A stretch of 64,000 bases of DNA. Origin: Cyclobacteriaceae bacterium (lineage in GTDB: Bacteria; Bacteroidota; Bacteroidia; Cytophagales; Cyclobacteriaceae). Position 1 is the first letter of the stretch. Every line of letters starts with the position of its first letter. The position numbers and the translations under genes are program-made. Where the stretch lies: the NCBI GenBank assembly GCA_028281285.1, contig JANQKF010000020.1, forward strand, positions 62,001 to 126,000. Direction: 5' to 3'. Below, piece by piece: positions 43,860 through 53,469 of this stretch. Under the pieces are notes generated by a model. That model was not told where the DNA came from. It ran no database searches and was given only the letters and a program-made list of their open reading frames with translations.

Positions 43860-46496
43860 TTGAAAACTCGACTCACCTTTTTTTTTCTCCTGATTCTGGC
43901 CGGTTTTTCTGTCTGGTACTTTGTACTCTCCAAAAAGTCACAGCTGTCAGAAGTTAATGGCCTGATTCCACAAGGAAGTGTTGCTGTTTTGCACATTAAA
44001 AATCCCCAGAAAACCTTGGAAGAACTATCGAGGTTTCCTTGGTGGAACTCCCTGAAATCACTTCCTTTCTTAGATGAAAGCAATGACCTGATGGGCTCCA
44101 TTGATTCCTTGATCGCTGCTGGTCAGCTTTCGTCCCAATTGCATCAACTAGAGCACACATTGTCGATACATATAACGGGCAATGACCAATTAGAAACACT
44201 TCACTTCGTAAAGGCTCAGGGCTTTTCATGGTCGTCTGGTTCAATTCTTGAAACCTTGAAGATGATAAGTCCGGATGAGATCGAGAAAATGTCAGGGAGA
44301 ATCTATGAAGGACAAACCATTACAGAACTCAGCGTTCAGGATAAAGACTTCGCATTTTTAATCTTAGACGACCTGATCGTCTACTCTTCAAATGCCATAT
44401 TGGTAGAAGATGTGGTAAGAACATCAAATGGATTAACCAACTCACTTTACGAGACTTTTGATTTTAGTTTTTCACCAGTTAATGATGTAGTGATCGTCTT
44501 TAACCAAAGCAAGCTGAACGACCTGAAAGATGTGTTTTTTCGAAATGAAGCTTCAACCAACAATAATATCCAGGGGTTGATCCAATTAAATCTGAATCTT
44601 TCTGACCAGGGGATAAATACGAATGGTCGACTAACATTGAAGCCTGGCTTCAACCTGGAAGACTATGAGGATGTGCCCATCAGGGAGAGAGACTTTTTGC
44701 CCAATGGACTGAGTAGTGTCAAAACAGTTCCGATCAAAGGAGGCAGTCTGGAAGAAACTCTAATTGACTATGAACAACTTCTATCACGAGCTACGGGTTC
44801 GTTGACTTTTGTTGAAGTTGATGCGGGAAACGAGGAGAAAGATTGGGTGGGAATAACGACTTTGACTGATGGAGCTTTTGTTCAAGGTTTATTAGAGGAA
44901 CTATCTCTGAAATTGGTAAAGAATGAGACAGATACACTTTACCAGGAAGAGTTTATGAATTTTCCAATTGCTTATCTCAACAAGCCAGGAGTGTTCAACG
45001 AGGCTTTTGGTTTTAATTCGCCTAAGCTGAAAGAAACGTACTTTGTTATATTCAATGAAGTACTTCTATTTGCTGAGTCGGTCAACGCCATAAAACTTGT
45101 TCTTCGGGAATACGATGATGAAGACACCTGGGGTAAGACAGTGGAAAGACGTAAATTTTTGGATGACTTGGCTCAGGAGGCTGTTATGACCAGACTCTTT
45201 GACTTTCAGTACTCAGTGGACGCCTTGAAAGCAGGCCTTAAACCGAAGTGGAAGACTTTCTTTGAAAACAAACAATCACTTCTCGATATTGTCGATTTAG
45301 TTTCAGTTCAACTCAGCAGTTCTGGGAACACCTACTTTGCTAGTGCCCAAACCACGCTAAATCCAATAGTAAGAACTTCAACTACAGCTGTTGGGCCTAT
45401 AAATCTTGCATTGGATCTTGAGGCTAATATGTTTGCTGATAATGAAATTATCACCAAACCATTTGTGGTGAGGAATCATAATACAGCAGAGCAGGAAATA
45501 TTTATTCAGGATCGTGCTGGCCAGGTTTATTTGATCTCCAGGGATGGAACTTTACTCTGGAAACGAGACTTAGGCTCAACCATTAATGGCTCTGTTCGTC
45601 AGATAGATTATTACAACAATAGGAAGCTACAATACCTGTTTACTACTGATAGTCTTATTTACCTGGTCGACAGGAATGGACAGGATGTGGAAGGGTTTCC
45701 GAAACAAATTTCGTTACCATTACCCTTGCTGGACCTAAATGATATTGACTATGACAATAGTAAGCGTTATCGCTATGCCGGACAAGACAGAAGGGGTAAC
45801 GTATATCTATTCGATAAGGAGGGGAATTTGCTTGAAGGTTGGAACCCCAGAAATGGTCAAAGTCCGCTTTTAGAGGTGCCTCGCCATATAAGGGTGCGCG
45901 GAAGAGACTGTTTTGTGCTGGTGAGGCGGAATGGAGAAATTGAACTAACAAATCGTAGAGGTGAACTGTATCCAGGATTTCCCTTTAAACTTGATAAGCG
46001 ACTTTCAGGCGATGTGAAAATTAGCCAAGGCCCTGATTTTGAAAGAACTACTATAACAGTGGTTACTGAAGATGGAGAGCAAGTAGGAGTGAACCTTAAT
46101 GGGAAAGTCAAAACCAGAAATCAATTATTCAAGCCAAATGTCAGCAGCAAGTTTACCCTGGTAAATGACAGGTCAGGGGTGGCTCATGTTGTAGTCAGGA
46201 AAGATAGTAGAGGAACGACATTCTTTGATTCCAATGGTGAGGAGTTATTCACATCTGAGCTGATCTTGGACGAAGATGACCGTGTTGCATTTTATAACTT
46301 TCGCAATAGGTCTGAGATTTTCATCATTAATCAAGATGGAAAGCTGCATTTACTTGATCGTTCGGGAAAGGCCAAGTTGGAGAATGCAATCAGTACCAAT
46401 AATGATATCGGATTAGTTTATTATCAAAGTCGTGGAGAATACGAACTCTTTATTAACTTCGACAACCAGTTTGCGATCTACCGCTTTTCAAAATAG
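43860..46496 (+). CDS. Large membrane-anchored protein with C-terminal propeller-like repeats
   Basis: 878 residues. The N-terminus is one TM (LTFFFLLILAGFSVWYFVL), followed by a long alpha/beta region (about 35-500) of no family I can name (LIPQGSVAVLHIKNP motif). A C-terminal region (about 525-875) has repeated IYLVDRNGQ, VYLFDKEGN and IELTNRRGE strands, like a PQQ/VCBS-type propeller. The TTG start is forced by the TM; it overlaps a TAAATTTG box at 43855-43862, so the real transcript start is uncertain. It is probably cotranscribed with mscS (12 bp gap). Function unknown. Confidence 0.75.
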   Translation: MKTRLTFFFLLILAGFSVWYFVLSKKSQLSEVNGLIPQGSVAVLHIKNPQKTLEELSRFPWWNSLKSLPFLDESNDLMGSIDSLIAAGQLSSQLHQLEHTLSIHITGNDQLETLHFVKAQGFSWSSGSILETLKMISPDEIEKMSGRIYEGQTITELSVQDKDFAFLILDDLIVYSSNAILVEDVVRTSNGLTNSLYETFDFSFSPVNDVVIVFNQSKLNDLKDVFFRNEASTNNNIQGLIQLNLNLSDQGINTNGRLTLKPGFNLEDYEDVPIRERDFLPNGLSSVKTVPIKGGSLEETLIDYEQLLSRATGSLTFVEVDAGNEEKDWVGITTLTDGAFVQGLLEELSLKLVKNETDTLYQEEFMNFPIAYLNKPGVFNEAFGFNSPKLKETYFVIFNEVLLFAESVNAIKLVLREYDDEDTWGKTVERRKFLDDLAQEAVMTRLFDFQYSVDALKAGLKPKWKTFFENKQSLLDIVDLVSVQLSSSGNTYFASAQTTLNPIVRTSTTAVGPINLALDLEANMFADNEIITKPFVVRNHNTAEQEIFIQDRAGQVYLISRDGTLLWKRDLGSTINGSVRQIDYYNNRKLQYLFTTDSLIYLVDRNGQDVEGFPKQISLPLPLLDLNDIDYDNSKRYRYAGQDRRGNVYLFDKEGNLLEGWNPRNGQSPLLEVPRHIRVRGRDCFVLVRRNGEIELTNRRGELYPGFPFKLDKRLSGDVKISQGPDFERTTITVVTEDGEQVGVNLNGKVKTRNQLFKPNVSSKFTLVNDRSGVAHVVVRKDSRGTTFFDSNGEELFTSELILDEDDRVAFYNFRNRSEIFIINQDGKLHLLDRSGKAKLENAISTNNDIGLVYYQSRGEYELFINFDNQFAIYRFSK

Positions 46497-46508
46497 CGTA
46501 ACGATTCA

Positions 46509-48128
46509 ATGAGAAAGTTCTGTCAATACCTCTTCTTGCTATTCCTGTTAATACCCACGCTGGCAAATGCTCAGGACGATCGGTCAGAGATATTTACCTC
46601 ACCGTATAGTGCTGTACTCAATCATTTAGAGTACTTACAGGAAGAGTCTTATGATCCTCAAAAAGCGGCAAAATCGTTAACCAAGGGCAGTCTAAGCGAC
46701 CAAAAACTAAGAAATCTGGCGATTGAACTGAAGCAGATTTTTGATGGTAGTGGTAGCTATATCCGACTTGAGGAAATACCTACTCGTCCCGATTATTACG
46801 ATTCATTGACCAAGAGGAACCGGTATGTTCTTTTCGACCAATTCCCTGATATCTATGTGGAGCGGGTCAACGGACAATGGCTGTATTCGGCACGTACGGT
46901 GGCCGAAATCGACAAGATTCACAAAGAAGTCTATCCATTTGGCACGGACAAACTCTTGAACCTTCTTCCAAAGCTAGGATCAAAGAAATATTTAGGTCTT
47001 CATATTTGGCAACTATTGGGAGGACTGATACTTGTGGTCCTCAGTTTTACCTTTCATAAAATTCTGACCTTTATTTTTAGAAACCTTTTGGTCAGGGTAT
47101 TACACCGTTACGGAAAGGTTGATTTGGCTAAAACATACATTCTACCAGCAGCCAAGCCGTTCAGCCTATTTGTCGTCTTTTTGTTCGTCAGGCTATTTAT
47201 TCCGGTTCTCCAATTACCCCCAGCTGTTGGGAGCTATCTGATATTGGCCACTAACGCAGCCATTCCTTTGTTAGCGACAGTCTTCTTTTACAAACTTGTA
47301 GACGTGATTGGCGCGTACCTTGAAAAGGTTGCTGCCAAGACAGCTAATACGTTGGATGACCAACTTGTTCCTCTTTTGAGAAAGGCGCTCAAAACATTTG
47401 TGATCCTGATTGGAATATTAGCTGTTCTTAGAGGATTAGGAACTGACATTTGGCCGTTGATTACCGGACTTTCGATAGGCGGTTTGGCCTTTGCTTTGGC
47501 TGCTCAGGATACACTCAAGAACTTCTTTGGGTCCTTGATGATCTTTATTGACAAGCCTTTTCAAATAGGGGACTGGATAACTTCCGGTGATATAGATGGA
47601 ACAGTTCAGGAGGTGGGGTTCAGGTCTACACGAATAAGGACTTTCCGGGATTCAGTGCTCTATGTGCCCAATAGTGTTTTGTCCAATACCAGTGTCGACA
47701 ATCATGGGCTAAGGAAGTATAGACGTTTCTATACGAGGCTTTCCGTCACCTATGACACTCCGGCCAATAAGATAGAAGTCTTTGTTAAGGGGATTGAAAG
47801 AATTGTGAACAATCATGCCCATACAAGAAAGGACTACTACAATATTTTCCTGAACGATTATGCGGCAAGCTCTCTGGATATTATGCTGTATATCTTCTTT
47901 GAGGTACCGACCTGGACTGACGAGCTTCGATGTCGCCAGGAAATAATGCTGAGTGTTAATCGACTGGCGGAACATTTAGGGGTACGTTTTGCGTTCCCAA
48001 CCCAGACTTTACATGTGGAGGAAATGCCAGGGCAATTGTCACTTACCCCAAGTCATTCCAAGACGAAAGAAGAAATGGATAACTCTTTGAAGGAGTTTTT
48101 TGATAACGAGAAAAAGACAAAGAATTGA
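46509..48128 (+). CDS. Mechanosensitive ion channel family protein (MscS type)
   Basis: 539 residues. A signal peptide (LFLLFLLIPTLANA) is followed by a soluble N-terminal region (25-150), about five TMs (160-355), the pore helix (GLSIGGLAFALAAQDTLKNFFG), the beta domain (IGDWITSGDIDGTVQEVGFRSTRIRTF and VPNSVLSN) and a C-terminal alpha/beta domain. It resembles the long MscS/YbdG-like channels and would open on hypo-osmotic tension. Its 3' end overlaps possible upstream starts of the PLP gene. Confidence 0.92.
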   Translation: MRKFCQYLFLLFLLIPTLANAQDDRSEIFTSPYSAVLNHLEYLQEESYDPQKAAKSLTKGSLSDQKLRNLAIELKQIFDGSGSYIRLEEIPTRPDYYDSLTKRNRYVLFDQFPDIYVERVNGQWLYSARTVAEIDKIHKEVYPFGTDKLLNLLPKLGSKKYLGLHIWQLLGGLILVVLSFTFHKILTFIFRNLLVRVLHRYGKVDLAKTYILPAAKPFSLFVVFLFVRLFIPVLQLPPAVGSYLILATNAAIPLLATVFFYKLVDVIGAYLEKVAAKTANTLDDQLVPLLRKALKTFVILIGILAVLRGLGTDIWPLITGLSIGGLAFALAAQDTLKNFFGSLMIFIDKPFQIGDWITSGDIDGTVQEVGFRSTRIRTFRDSVLYVPNSVLSNTSVDNHGLRKYRRFYTRLSVTYDTPANKIEVFVKGIERIVNNHAHTRKDYYNIFLNDYAASSLDIMLYIFFEVPTWTDELRCRQEIMLSVNRLAEHLGVRFAFPTQTLHVEEMPGQLSLTPSHSKTKEEMDNSLKEFFDNEKKTKN

Positions 48129-48139
48129 GCAACGAATCA

Positions 48140-49279
48140 ATGAAGTTTGGAACCAAGGCAGTTCATGCTGGGGTAGAACCAGATCCAACAACAGGAGCCA
48201 TAATGACTCCGATTTATCAAACATCGACTTATGTGCAACGATCTCCTGGTGATCATAAGGGATTTGAATATTCCCGAACCCAGAATCCGACCCGGTTTGC
48301 GTTACAAGAGAGTATTGCAGCTTTGGAGAATGGCAAACATGGTCTTTGTTTCGCGTCAGGATTGGCTTCAATAGATGCAATTATCAAAACATTATCACCG
48401 GGGGATGAAGTGATCAGTACCAACGATCTCTATGGCGGGAGTTATAGAATGTTTAAGCATGTGTTTTCCAAATACGGTATAAAGTTCCACTTCATTTCAA
48501 TGGCCGATTCATCAGAAATTGAACGTTACGCCAATGAGAACACCAAGCTTATCTGGATTGAAACACCGACCAATCCAATGCTCAATATTATCGATATTGA
48601 AGCGGCTGTGGCGATAGGGAAAAAGTATGGGGCTTTGGTAGGAGTAGATAATACTTTTGCTACTCCTTATCTTCAGCGACCTCTTGATCTAGGTGCGGAT
48701 ATCGTGATGCATTCGGTAACCAAGTATTTGGGTGGCCACTCAGATGTGGTGATGGGTGCTTTGGCCCTAAATGATGACGAGTTAAACGAAAAGTTGGCAT
48801 TTATTCAAAATGCGACTGGTGGAGTAACCGGTCCACAAGACTGCTTTCTGGTCCTTAGAGGAATTAAAACCTTACATCTTCGAATGGAACGCCATTGCGA
48901 AAATGGACGGAAGATCGCAGAGTACCTTGCGTCACATCCCGAAGTAGGGAATGTCTATTGGCCCGGATTAGAATCGCACGGAAATCACGAAATCGCCAAG
49001 CGTCAGATGAAGGATTTTGGAGGCATGCTATCCTTTACCTTCAAGGAAGATGACATGGAAAGATCTTATCGTGTGATGGAGCGATTCAAAGTCTTTGCCC
49101 TGGCTGAATCACTAGGTGGAGTAGAATCTATGGTAAACCACCCAGCCTCCATGACTCACGCTAGCATACCAAAGGCTGAAAGAGAAGCCAATGGCCTACT
49201 TGATTCCCTAATTCGCTTGAGTGTAGGTATTGAAGATGCGGACGATTTGATCGCAGATTTGGCCCAGGCGATCGGTTAA
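48140..49279 (+). CDS. Cystathionine gamma-synthase/lyase family PLP enzyme
   Basis: About 379 residues of the Cys/Met-metabolism PLP family. The PLP Lys lies in MHSVTKYLGGHSD, with EYSRTQNPTR, ASGLASIDA, WIETPTNPML and DNTFATPYLQRP all in place. The enzyme could be cystathionine gamma-synthase or gamma-lyase; sequence alone does not decide. The ATG at 48140 is used; an upstream TTG overlaps the mscS stop. Followed by an intergenic terminator. Confidence 0.9.
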   Translation: MKFGTKAVHAGVEPDPTTGAIMTPIYQTSTYVQRSPGDHKGFEYSRTQNPTRFALQESIAALENGKHGLCFASGLASIDAIIKTLSPGDEVISTNDLYGGSYRMFKHVFSKYGIKFHFISMADSSEIERYANENTKLIWIETPTNPMLNIIDIEAAVAIGKKYGALVGVDNTFATPYLQRPLDLGADIVMHSVTKYLGGHSDVVMGALALNDDELNEKLAFIQNATGGVTGPQDCFLVLRGIKTLHLRMERHCENGRKIAEYLASHPEVGNVYWPGLESHGNHEIAKRQMKDFGGMLSFTFKEDDMERSYRVMERFKVFALAESLGGVESMVNHPASMTHASIPKAEREANGLLDSLIRLSVGIEDADDLIADLAQAIG

Positions 49280-49669
49280 ATGACCGGAATTTTATCAAAA
49301 TTTTGGGTAGGTAACAGAAAAATAATCTTCGATTTTCGAGAAAATTGGCTGTTTTAGGCCTGATTCTCAGAATTGGCGTTTTGCATATTTCTGAAAGTCA
49401 GAATTTAATATGGCCTCTTACCCCACTTGAAGTGGGGTTTTTTGTGCTTGAATTTTCAGTCCAAATATTCTACGGTTCATCCGTGATATATACCGGTTGG
49501 GGCAAATAATCTACTTTTTTAGGGCTGATGAATAAACTTTTATAGAACTTTGTGCGTCTTATTAAGTGAATGGACGACTACAAAACGAAAGATCAGAAAA
49601 GTCAGAAATTCACAGAGAATAAAAACTGAAAATTCACCTAACAAAAAAGAATTTCAAAACAACACGGTC
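49280..49669. other. 390-bp intergenic region with a terminator
   Basis: No gene is supported before the ATG at 49670. The region contains one strong terminator (listed separately) and then an AT-rich stretch that should hold the promoter of the small acidic protein. I found no exact -7 box there; only a loose TATAGAACTTTG near 49540 was seen. Confidence 0.6.
49420..49443 (+). terminator. Rho-independent terminator
   Basis: Stem ACCCCACT/AGTGGGGT with a TGA loop, then a run of six T, 140 bp after the PLP-enzyme gene. Confidence 0.85.
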
Positions 49670-50041
49670 ATGAAAAGAGTATTAAACAGGTCACAAAAAA
49701 CAACATCCGCGATAGTCGCATTGATGTTGGGAGCTGTAGTGACATTTACTGCAGTGATGAGTTCATTCGGTGGTTCGAATGAGGCAGACGTTGCAAGCAA
49801 AATGCTTGAAGAAGAGATTTTGGAAAGAGCTTATGCTGACGCTACTATGGAGGAGTTTGAAATAGTAGAAGTTGAGGAGGTTCAAAAAATCAAAATCTAT
49901 GATGATGAATATAATCTCGTAGAAACTATCGAATTAGGTGAGGGAGATGTAATCGAAGATGCCAAAGCTCAGAGTCTTGTTAGACAAGCGGAGTTTTTGA
50001 CAGAATACAACAACACCTCTATCTATAGAATTTCGAAATAA
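49670..50041 (+). CDS. Small anchored acidic protein, function unknown
   Basis: 123 residues from the ATG at 49670. One TM or signal anchor (IVALMLGAVVTFTAVMSSF) is followed by a strongly acidic, coil-like tail (KMLEEEILERAYADATMEEFEIVEVEEVQKIKIYDDEY). The longer frame upstream would add an unlikely Lys/Asn-rich lead. It has its own terminator and a long 5' gap, so it is a standalone transcript. I do not recognise it. Confidence 0.65.
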   Translation: MKRVLNRSQKTTSAIVALMLGAVVTFTAVMSSFGGSNEADVASKMLEEEILERAYADATMEEFEIVEVEEVQKIKIYDDEYNLVETIELGEGDVIEDAKAQSLVRQAEFLTEYNNTSIYRISK

Positions 50042-50066
50042 TATATATATCACACATTTTATTCCG

Positions 50067-50091
50067 AGGAGCCTGCGTGGCTCCTTTTTTT
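50067..50091 (+). terminator. Rho-independent terminator after the small acidic gene
   Basis: 7-bp stem AGGAGCC/GGCTCCT with a TGCGT loop followed by seven T residues, 25 bp after the stop. Confidence 0.85.
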
Positions 50092-50211
50092 ATGCTCTTT
50101 TCGATTCCGTTCATATAAAATACAATACCCTAATCCTCCATTTTGGGCAGAGTTTCCTAAATTTTGGAAGTTGAAAGTTTCCTGCTTTCACTCAAACCAA
50201 ATAAAAAAATT

Positions 50212-53200
50212 ATGAACAGACTGAAAAGCTCTTCAAGATGGGCATGGTGTCTTGCTCTCTTAATGTTGATTTCACTCACGTTAGATACGCAAGCCCAACG
50301 AAGAAATAGGCGAAATAATCAACCTACTCCTCCTCCAGTCGACCATAATGCTGAAGTTTATAAAGGCATTGAATGGCGATCTATCGGACCTTACCGTGGA
50401 GGTAGAGCGGGAACCGTTACGGGTGTTCCGGGTAAACCGCAATTATTTTACATGGGAGCCACTGGTGGTGGCGTTTGGAAAACCGAGAATGGTGGAACAA
50501 CCTGGCAGAATATCTCTGATGGATATTTTGGAGGTTCGATAGGCGCAGTTGCCGTAAGTGAATCAAACAATCAAGTGATCTATGTCGGCCAAGGTGAACA
50601 AACCGTTAGAGGCAATGTTTCTTCTGGTTTCGAAGGAATGTGGAAGTCTACCGATGGTGGAGAAAGCTGGACTAACGTTGGCCTGAATGATGCTATGCAT
50701 GTAGGACGAATCCGAGTTCATCCTGAGAATCCGGATGTTGTTTGGGTTGCCGTAATGGGTGATTTGTTTAAGTCTTCGGAGACTCGTGGAGTTTACAAGA
50801 CAACTGATGGTGGAAAAACATGGGAAAGAAAGCTATTTGCCAATGCCGATGCCGGTGCTGTAGATATTTCCATGGATCCGAATAATCCTGATTTCATGAT
50901 GGCCAGTACATGGAGAATTCGAAGAACCCCGTACAGCCTTTCTTCCGGTGGTGAAGGGTCCGCCCTTTGGAGATCAAAGGACGGTGGCGAGACCTGGGAA
51001 AACCTCAATGATAATACAGGAATGCCAAATGGAGATATAGGTATCATTGGTGTATCCATTTCGCCCGTGAATCCGAAGACAGTATATGCTATTATAGAGA
51101 ATAAGAATGGTGGTGTATTTAAGTCTACCAACGGTGGAGATACCTGGAGAAAAACGAACTCGGATCGTGCGTTAAGACAAAGAGCTTGGTATTATTCAAG
51201 AATTTATGCGGATACACAGGATGAGGATAAGGTTTACGTCATGAACGTAGGTTATCATACCTCAACTGATGGAGGAAGAACTTTCAATAGGAGAGGTGCT
51301 CCTCATGGTGATCACCATGACTTATGGATTGCTCCGGAAGATAATCAGCGACTCGTTATTGCTGATGATGGTGGAGCACAGGTGTCTTACGATGGAGGAG
51401 ACAACTGGTCTACTTATATGAACCAGCCCACTGCGCAGTTCTATAGGGTCACTACCGATAATCACTTTCCTTACCGAATTTATGGAGCACAACAGGATAA
51501 TTCGACTGTCAGAATTGACCATAGATCATTTGGTTTTGCTATAACTGAGAACAATTGGGAATCTACTGCAGGTGGTGAAAGTGCTCATATTGCTCCGCAT
51601 CCGACCAATCCGGATATTGTTTATGGTGGTAGCTATGGTGGATTCCTTTCAAGAATTGACCATGAAAAAGGGATTAGTAGAAATATTAATGCATGGCCAG
51701 ACAACCCAATGGGACATGGAGCGGAAGACTATAAGTATAGATTCCAGTGGAATTTCCCAATCTTCTTCTCACCCCATGATGAGAATAAACTCTACACTAC
51801 TTCGAATCATGTTCACGTGACATATAACGAAGGACAGTCTTGGGAAGTGATCAGTCCGGATTTGACCAGAGCAGAGCCTGAAAAACTTGGTAAATCAGGA
51901 GGTCCGATTACCTTTGACGATACCAGTGTGGAATACTATGCTACGGTATTCGCAGCGGTAGAATCACCTTATGAGAAGGATTTGATTTGGGCTGGTTCAG
52001 ATGATGGTTTAATCCATGTGACCAGAGATGGAGGCAAGAACTGGACGAATGTCACTCCTCCGGATATGCCAACCTACCTGATGATCAATAGTATTGATGC
52101 AGATCCATTTGTAAAAGGCGGAGCCTATATCGCAGGAACTCAATATAAAATGGGTGACTATCAGCCATACCTCTATAAGACCAAGGATTATGGACAAACC
52201 TGGACCAAGATCACTGGAGGAATTCCGAATGATCACTTCACAAGGGTAGTTCGGGCTGATCCTAAACGTCAAGGCCTTCTTTATGCGGGAACCGAAAGAG
52301 GAATGTTTATCTCTTTTGATGATGGAGCTTCCTGGAAGCCTTTCCAGATGAACTTGCCAATTGTGCCAATTACTGATTTAGCGATCAAGGAAGATAATCT
52401 GATTGCCGCTACACAAGGAAGAAGCTTCTGGATGATCGATGACTTGACTGTGCTTCACCAATTGAATGATGAAGTGGCTCAGGCAGACTTCCACTTGTTC
52501 AAGCCAATGGATGCCTATAGAATTGGTGGAGGTTTCCGTTTCAGAAGAGGTGGAGGAAATAACAATCTCTCCTTGCTCTATGGCTCCAACAAGCCTGGTG
52601 GCGCAGTGGTTTACTATAATATGAAAGAAGCACCGGCCAAAGGGACCAAAGTGAAAATGGAGGTATATGATCCACAAGGTGAACTGATCAAGTCTTATAC
52701 TCAGAAACCGAAGAAAGGCTTGAATATGTTTAACTGGAACATGATGTATGACAATGCAGAAGGTTTTGAAGGATTGATTATGTGGGCAGCTTCATTAAGA
52801 GGGCCAATGGCACCTCCGGGAGAGTACACAGTAAAGTTGAATGTTGGTGACGATTCTCAGGAACAGAAGTTCAAGTTGCTTAGAGATCCACGCTACCCAT
52901 CAACGGATGAAGATCTGATCGCTCAATTCAATTTCCTTATCAAGGTTAGGGACAAAGTGACCGAGACTCACCAGGCGATCAAGGATATTCGTTCAGCCAG
53001 AGAGCAGATGAAAGTCTTGACCGACAAAATCAAAGGCGATGATAACTACAAGGACGTTGTAGATGCTGCCAAGGAGCTCGATAAGAAGATGACCGAAATA
53101 GAGGAGACCTTGTACCAGACCAAAAACAGGTCAGGGCAGGATCCTTTGAACTTCCCGATTCGTTTGAACAATAAGCTTGCCGCCTTAACCGGAGTTGCCG

Positions 53201-53415
53201 GTAGTGGTGCGTGGAGGCCTACAGCACAGGCTGAGACGGTGCGTCAGGAACTGACCGGTCAAATTGATGAGCAGTTACAGAAACTGGAAAAGCTTATGCA
53301 AAACGATGTTCCGGCCTTTAATGATTTGGTGAAGCAGAAGTCGATTGATGCAGTGATCATCAAAAAGAAGAAAGACAAAAAGGTAGATACAAGTACATTA
53401 CCACAGAATAATTAA
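50212..53415 (+). CDS. VPS10/Asp-box (BNR) domain exported protein
   Basis: About 1067 residues with signal peptide (WAWCLALLMLISLTLDTQAQ). Residues ~35-780 carry at least ten Asp-box strands of type S-x-DGG-x-TW (KTENGGTTW, KSTDGGESW, RSKDGGETW, KTKDYGQTW, ISFDDGASW), forming one or two multi-bladed propellers of the sortilin/VPS10 type. The C-terminus (about 880-1067) is helical and charged, ending in KKKKDKK. Often named glycosyl hydrolase in databases, but no catalytic residues can be shown. The ATG at 50212 gives the signal peptide; the 16 codons before it do not belong. Confidence 0.85.
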   Translation: MNRLKSSSRWAWCLALLMLISLTLDTQAQRRNRRNNQPTPPPVDHNAEVYKGIEWRSIGPYRGGRAGTVTGVPGKPQLFYMGATGGGVWKTENGGTTWQNISDGYFGGSIGAVAVSESNNQVIYVGQGEQTVRGNVSSGFEGMWKSTDGGESWTNVGLNDAMHVGRIRVHPENPDVVWVAVMGDLFKSSETRGVYKTTDGGKTWERKLFANADAGAVDISMDPNNPDFMMASTWRIRRTPYSLSSGGEGSALWRSKDGGETWENLNDNTGMPNGDIGIIGVSISPVNPKTVYAIIENKNGGVFKSTNGGDTWRKTNSDRALRQRAWYYSRIYADTQDEDKVYVMNVGYHTSTDGGRTFNRRGAPHGDHHDLWIAPEDNQRLVIADDGGAQVSYDGGDNWSTYMNQPTAQFYRVTTDNHFPYRIYGAQQDNSTVRIDHRSFGFAITENNWESTAGGESAHIAPHPTNPDIVYGGSYGGFLSRIDHEKGISRNINAWPDNPMGHGAEDYKYRFQWNFPIFFSPHDENKLYTTSNHVHVTYNEGQSWEVISPDLTRAEPEKLGKSGGPITFDDTSVEYYATVFAAVESPYEKDLIWAGSDDGLIHVTRDGGKNWTNVTPPDMPTYLMINSIDADPFVKGGAYIAGTQYKMGDYQPYLYKTKDYGQTWTKITGGIPNDHFTRVVRADPKRQGLLYAGTERGMFISFDDGASWKPFQMNLPIVPITDLAIKEDNLIAATQGRSFWMIDDLTVLHQLNDEVAQADFHLFKPMDAYRIGGGFRFRRGGGNNNLSLLYGSNKPGGAVVYYNMKEAPAKGTKVKMEVYDPQGELIKSYTQKPKKGLNMFNWNMMYDNAEGFEGLIMWAASLRGPMAPPGEYTVKLNVGDDSQEQKFKLLRDPRYPSTDEDLIAQFNFLIKVRDKVTETHQAIKDIRSAREQMKVLTDKIKGDDNYKDVVDAAKELDKKMTEIEETLYQTKNRSGQDPLNFPIRLNNKLAALTGVAGSGAWRPTAQAETVRQELTGQIDEQLQKLEKLMQNDVPAFNDLVKQKSIDAVIIKKKKDKKVDTSTLPQNN

Positions 53416-53435
53416 TAAATCCCAACTATAAATGG

Positions 53436-53469
53436 AAAGCCCTCTTGATTTTATCAGGAGGGCTTTTTT
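53436..53469 (+). terminator. Rho-independent terminator after the VPS10 gene
   Basis: 9-bp stem AAAGCCCTC/GAGGGCTTT with a 13-nt loop and a T run, between convergent genes. Its arm touches the HTCS stop codon. Confidence 0.85.
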
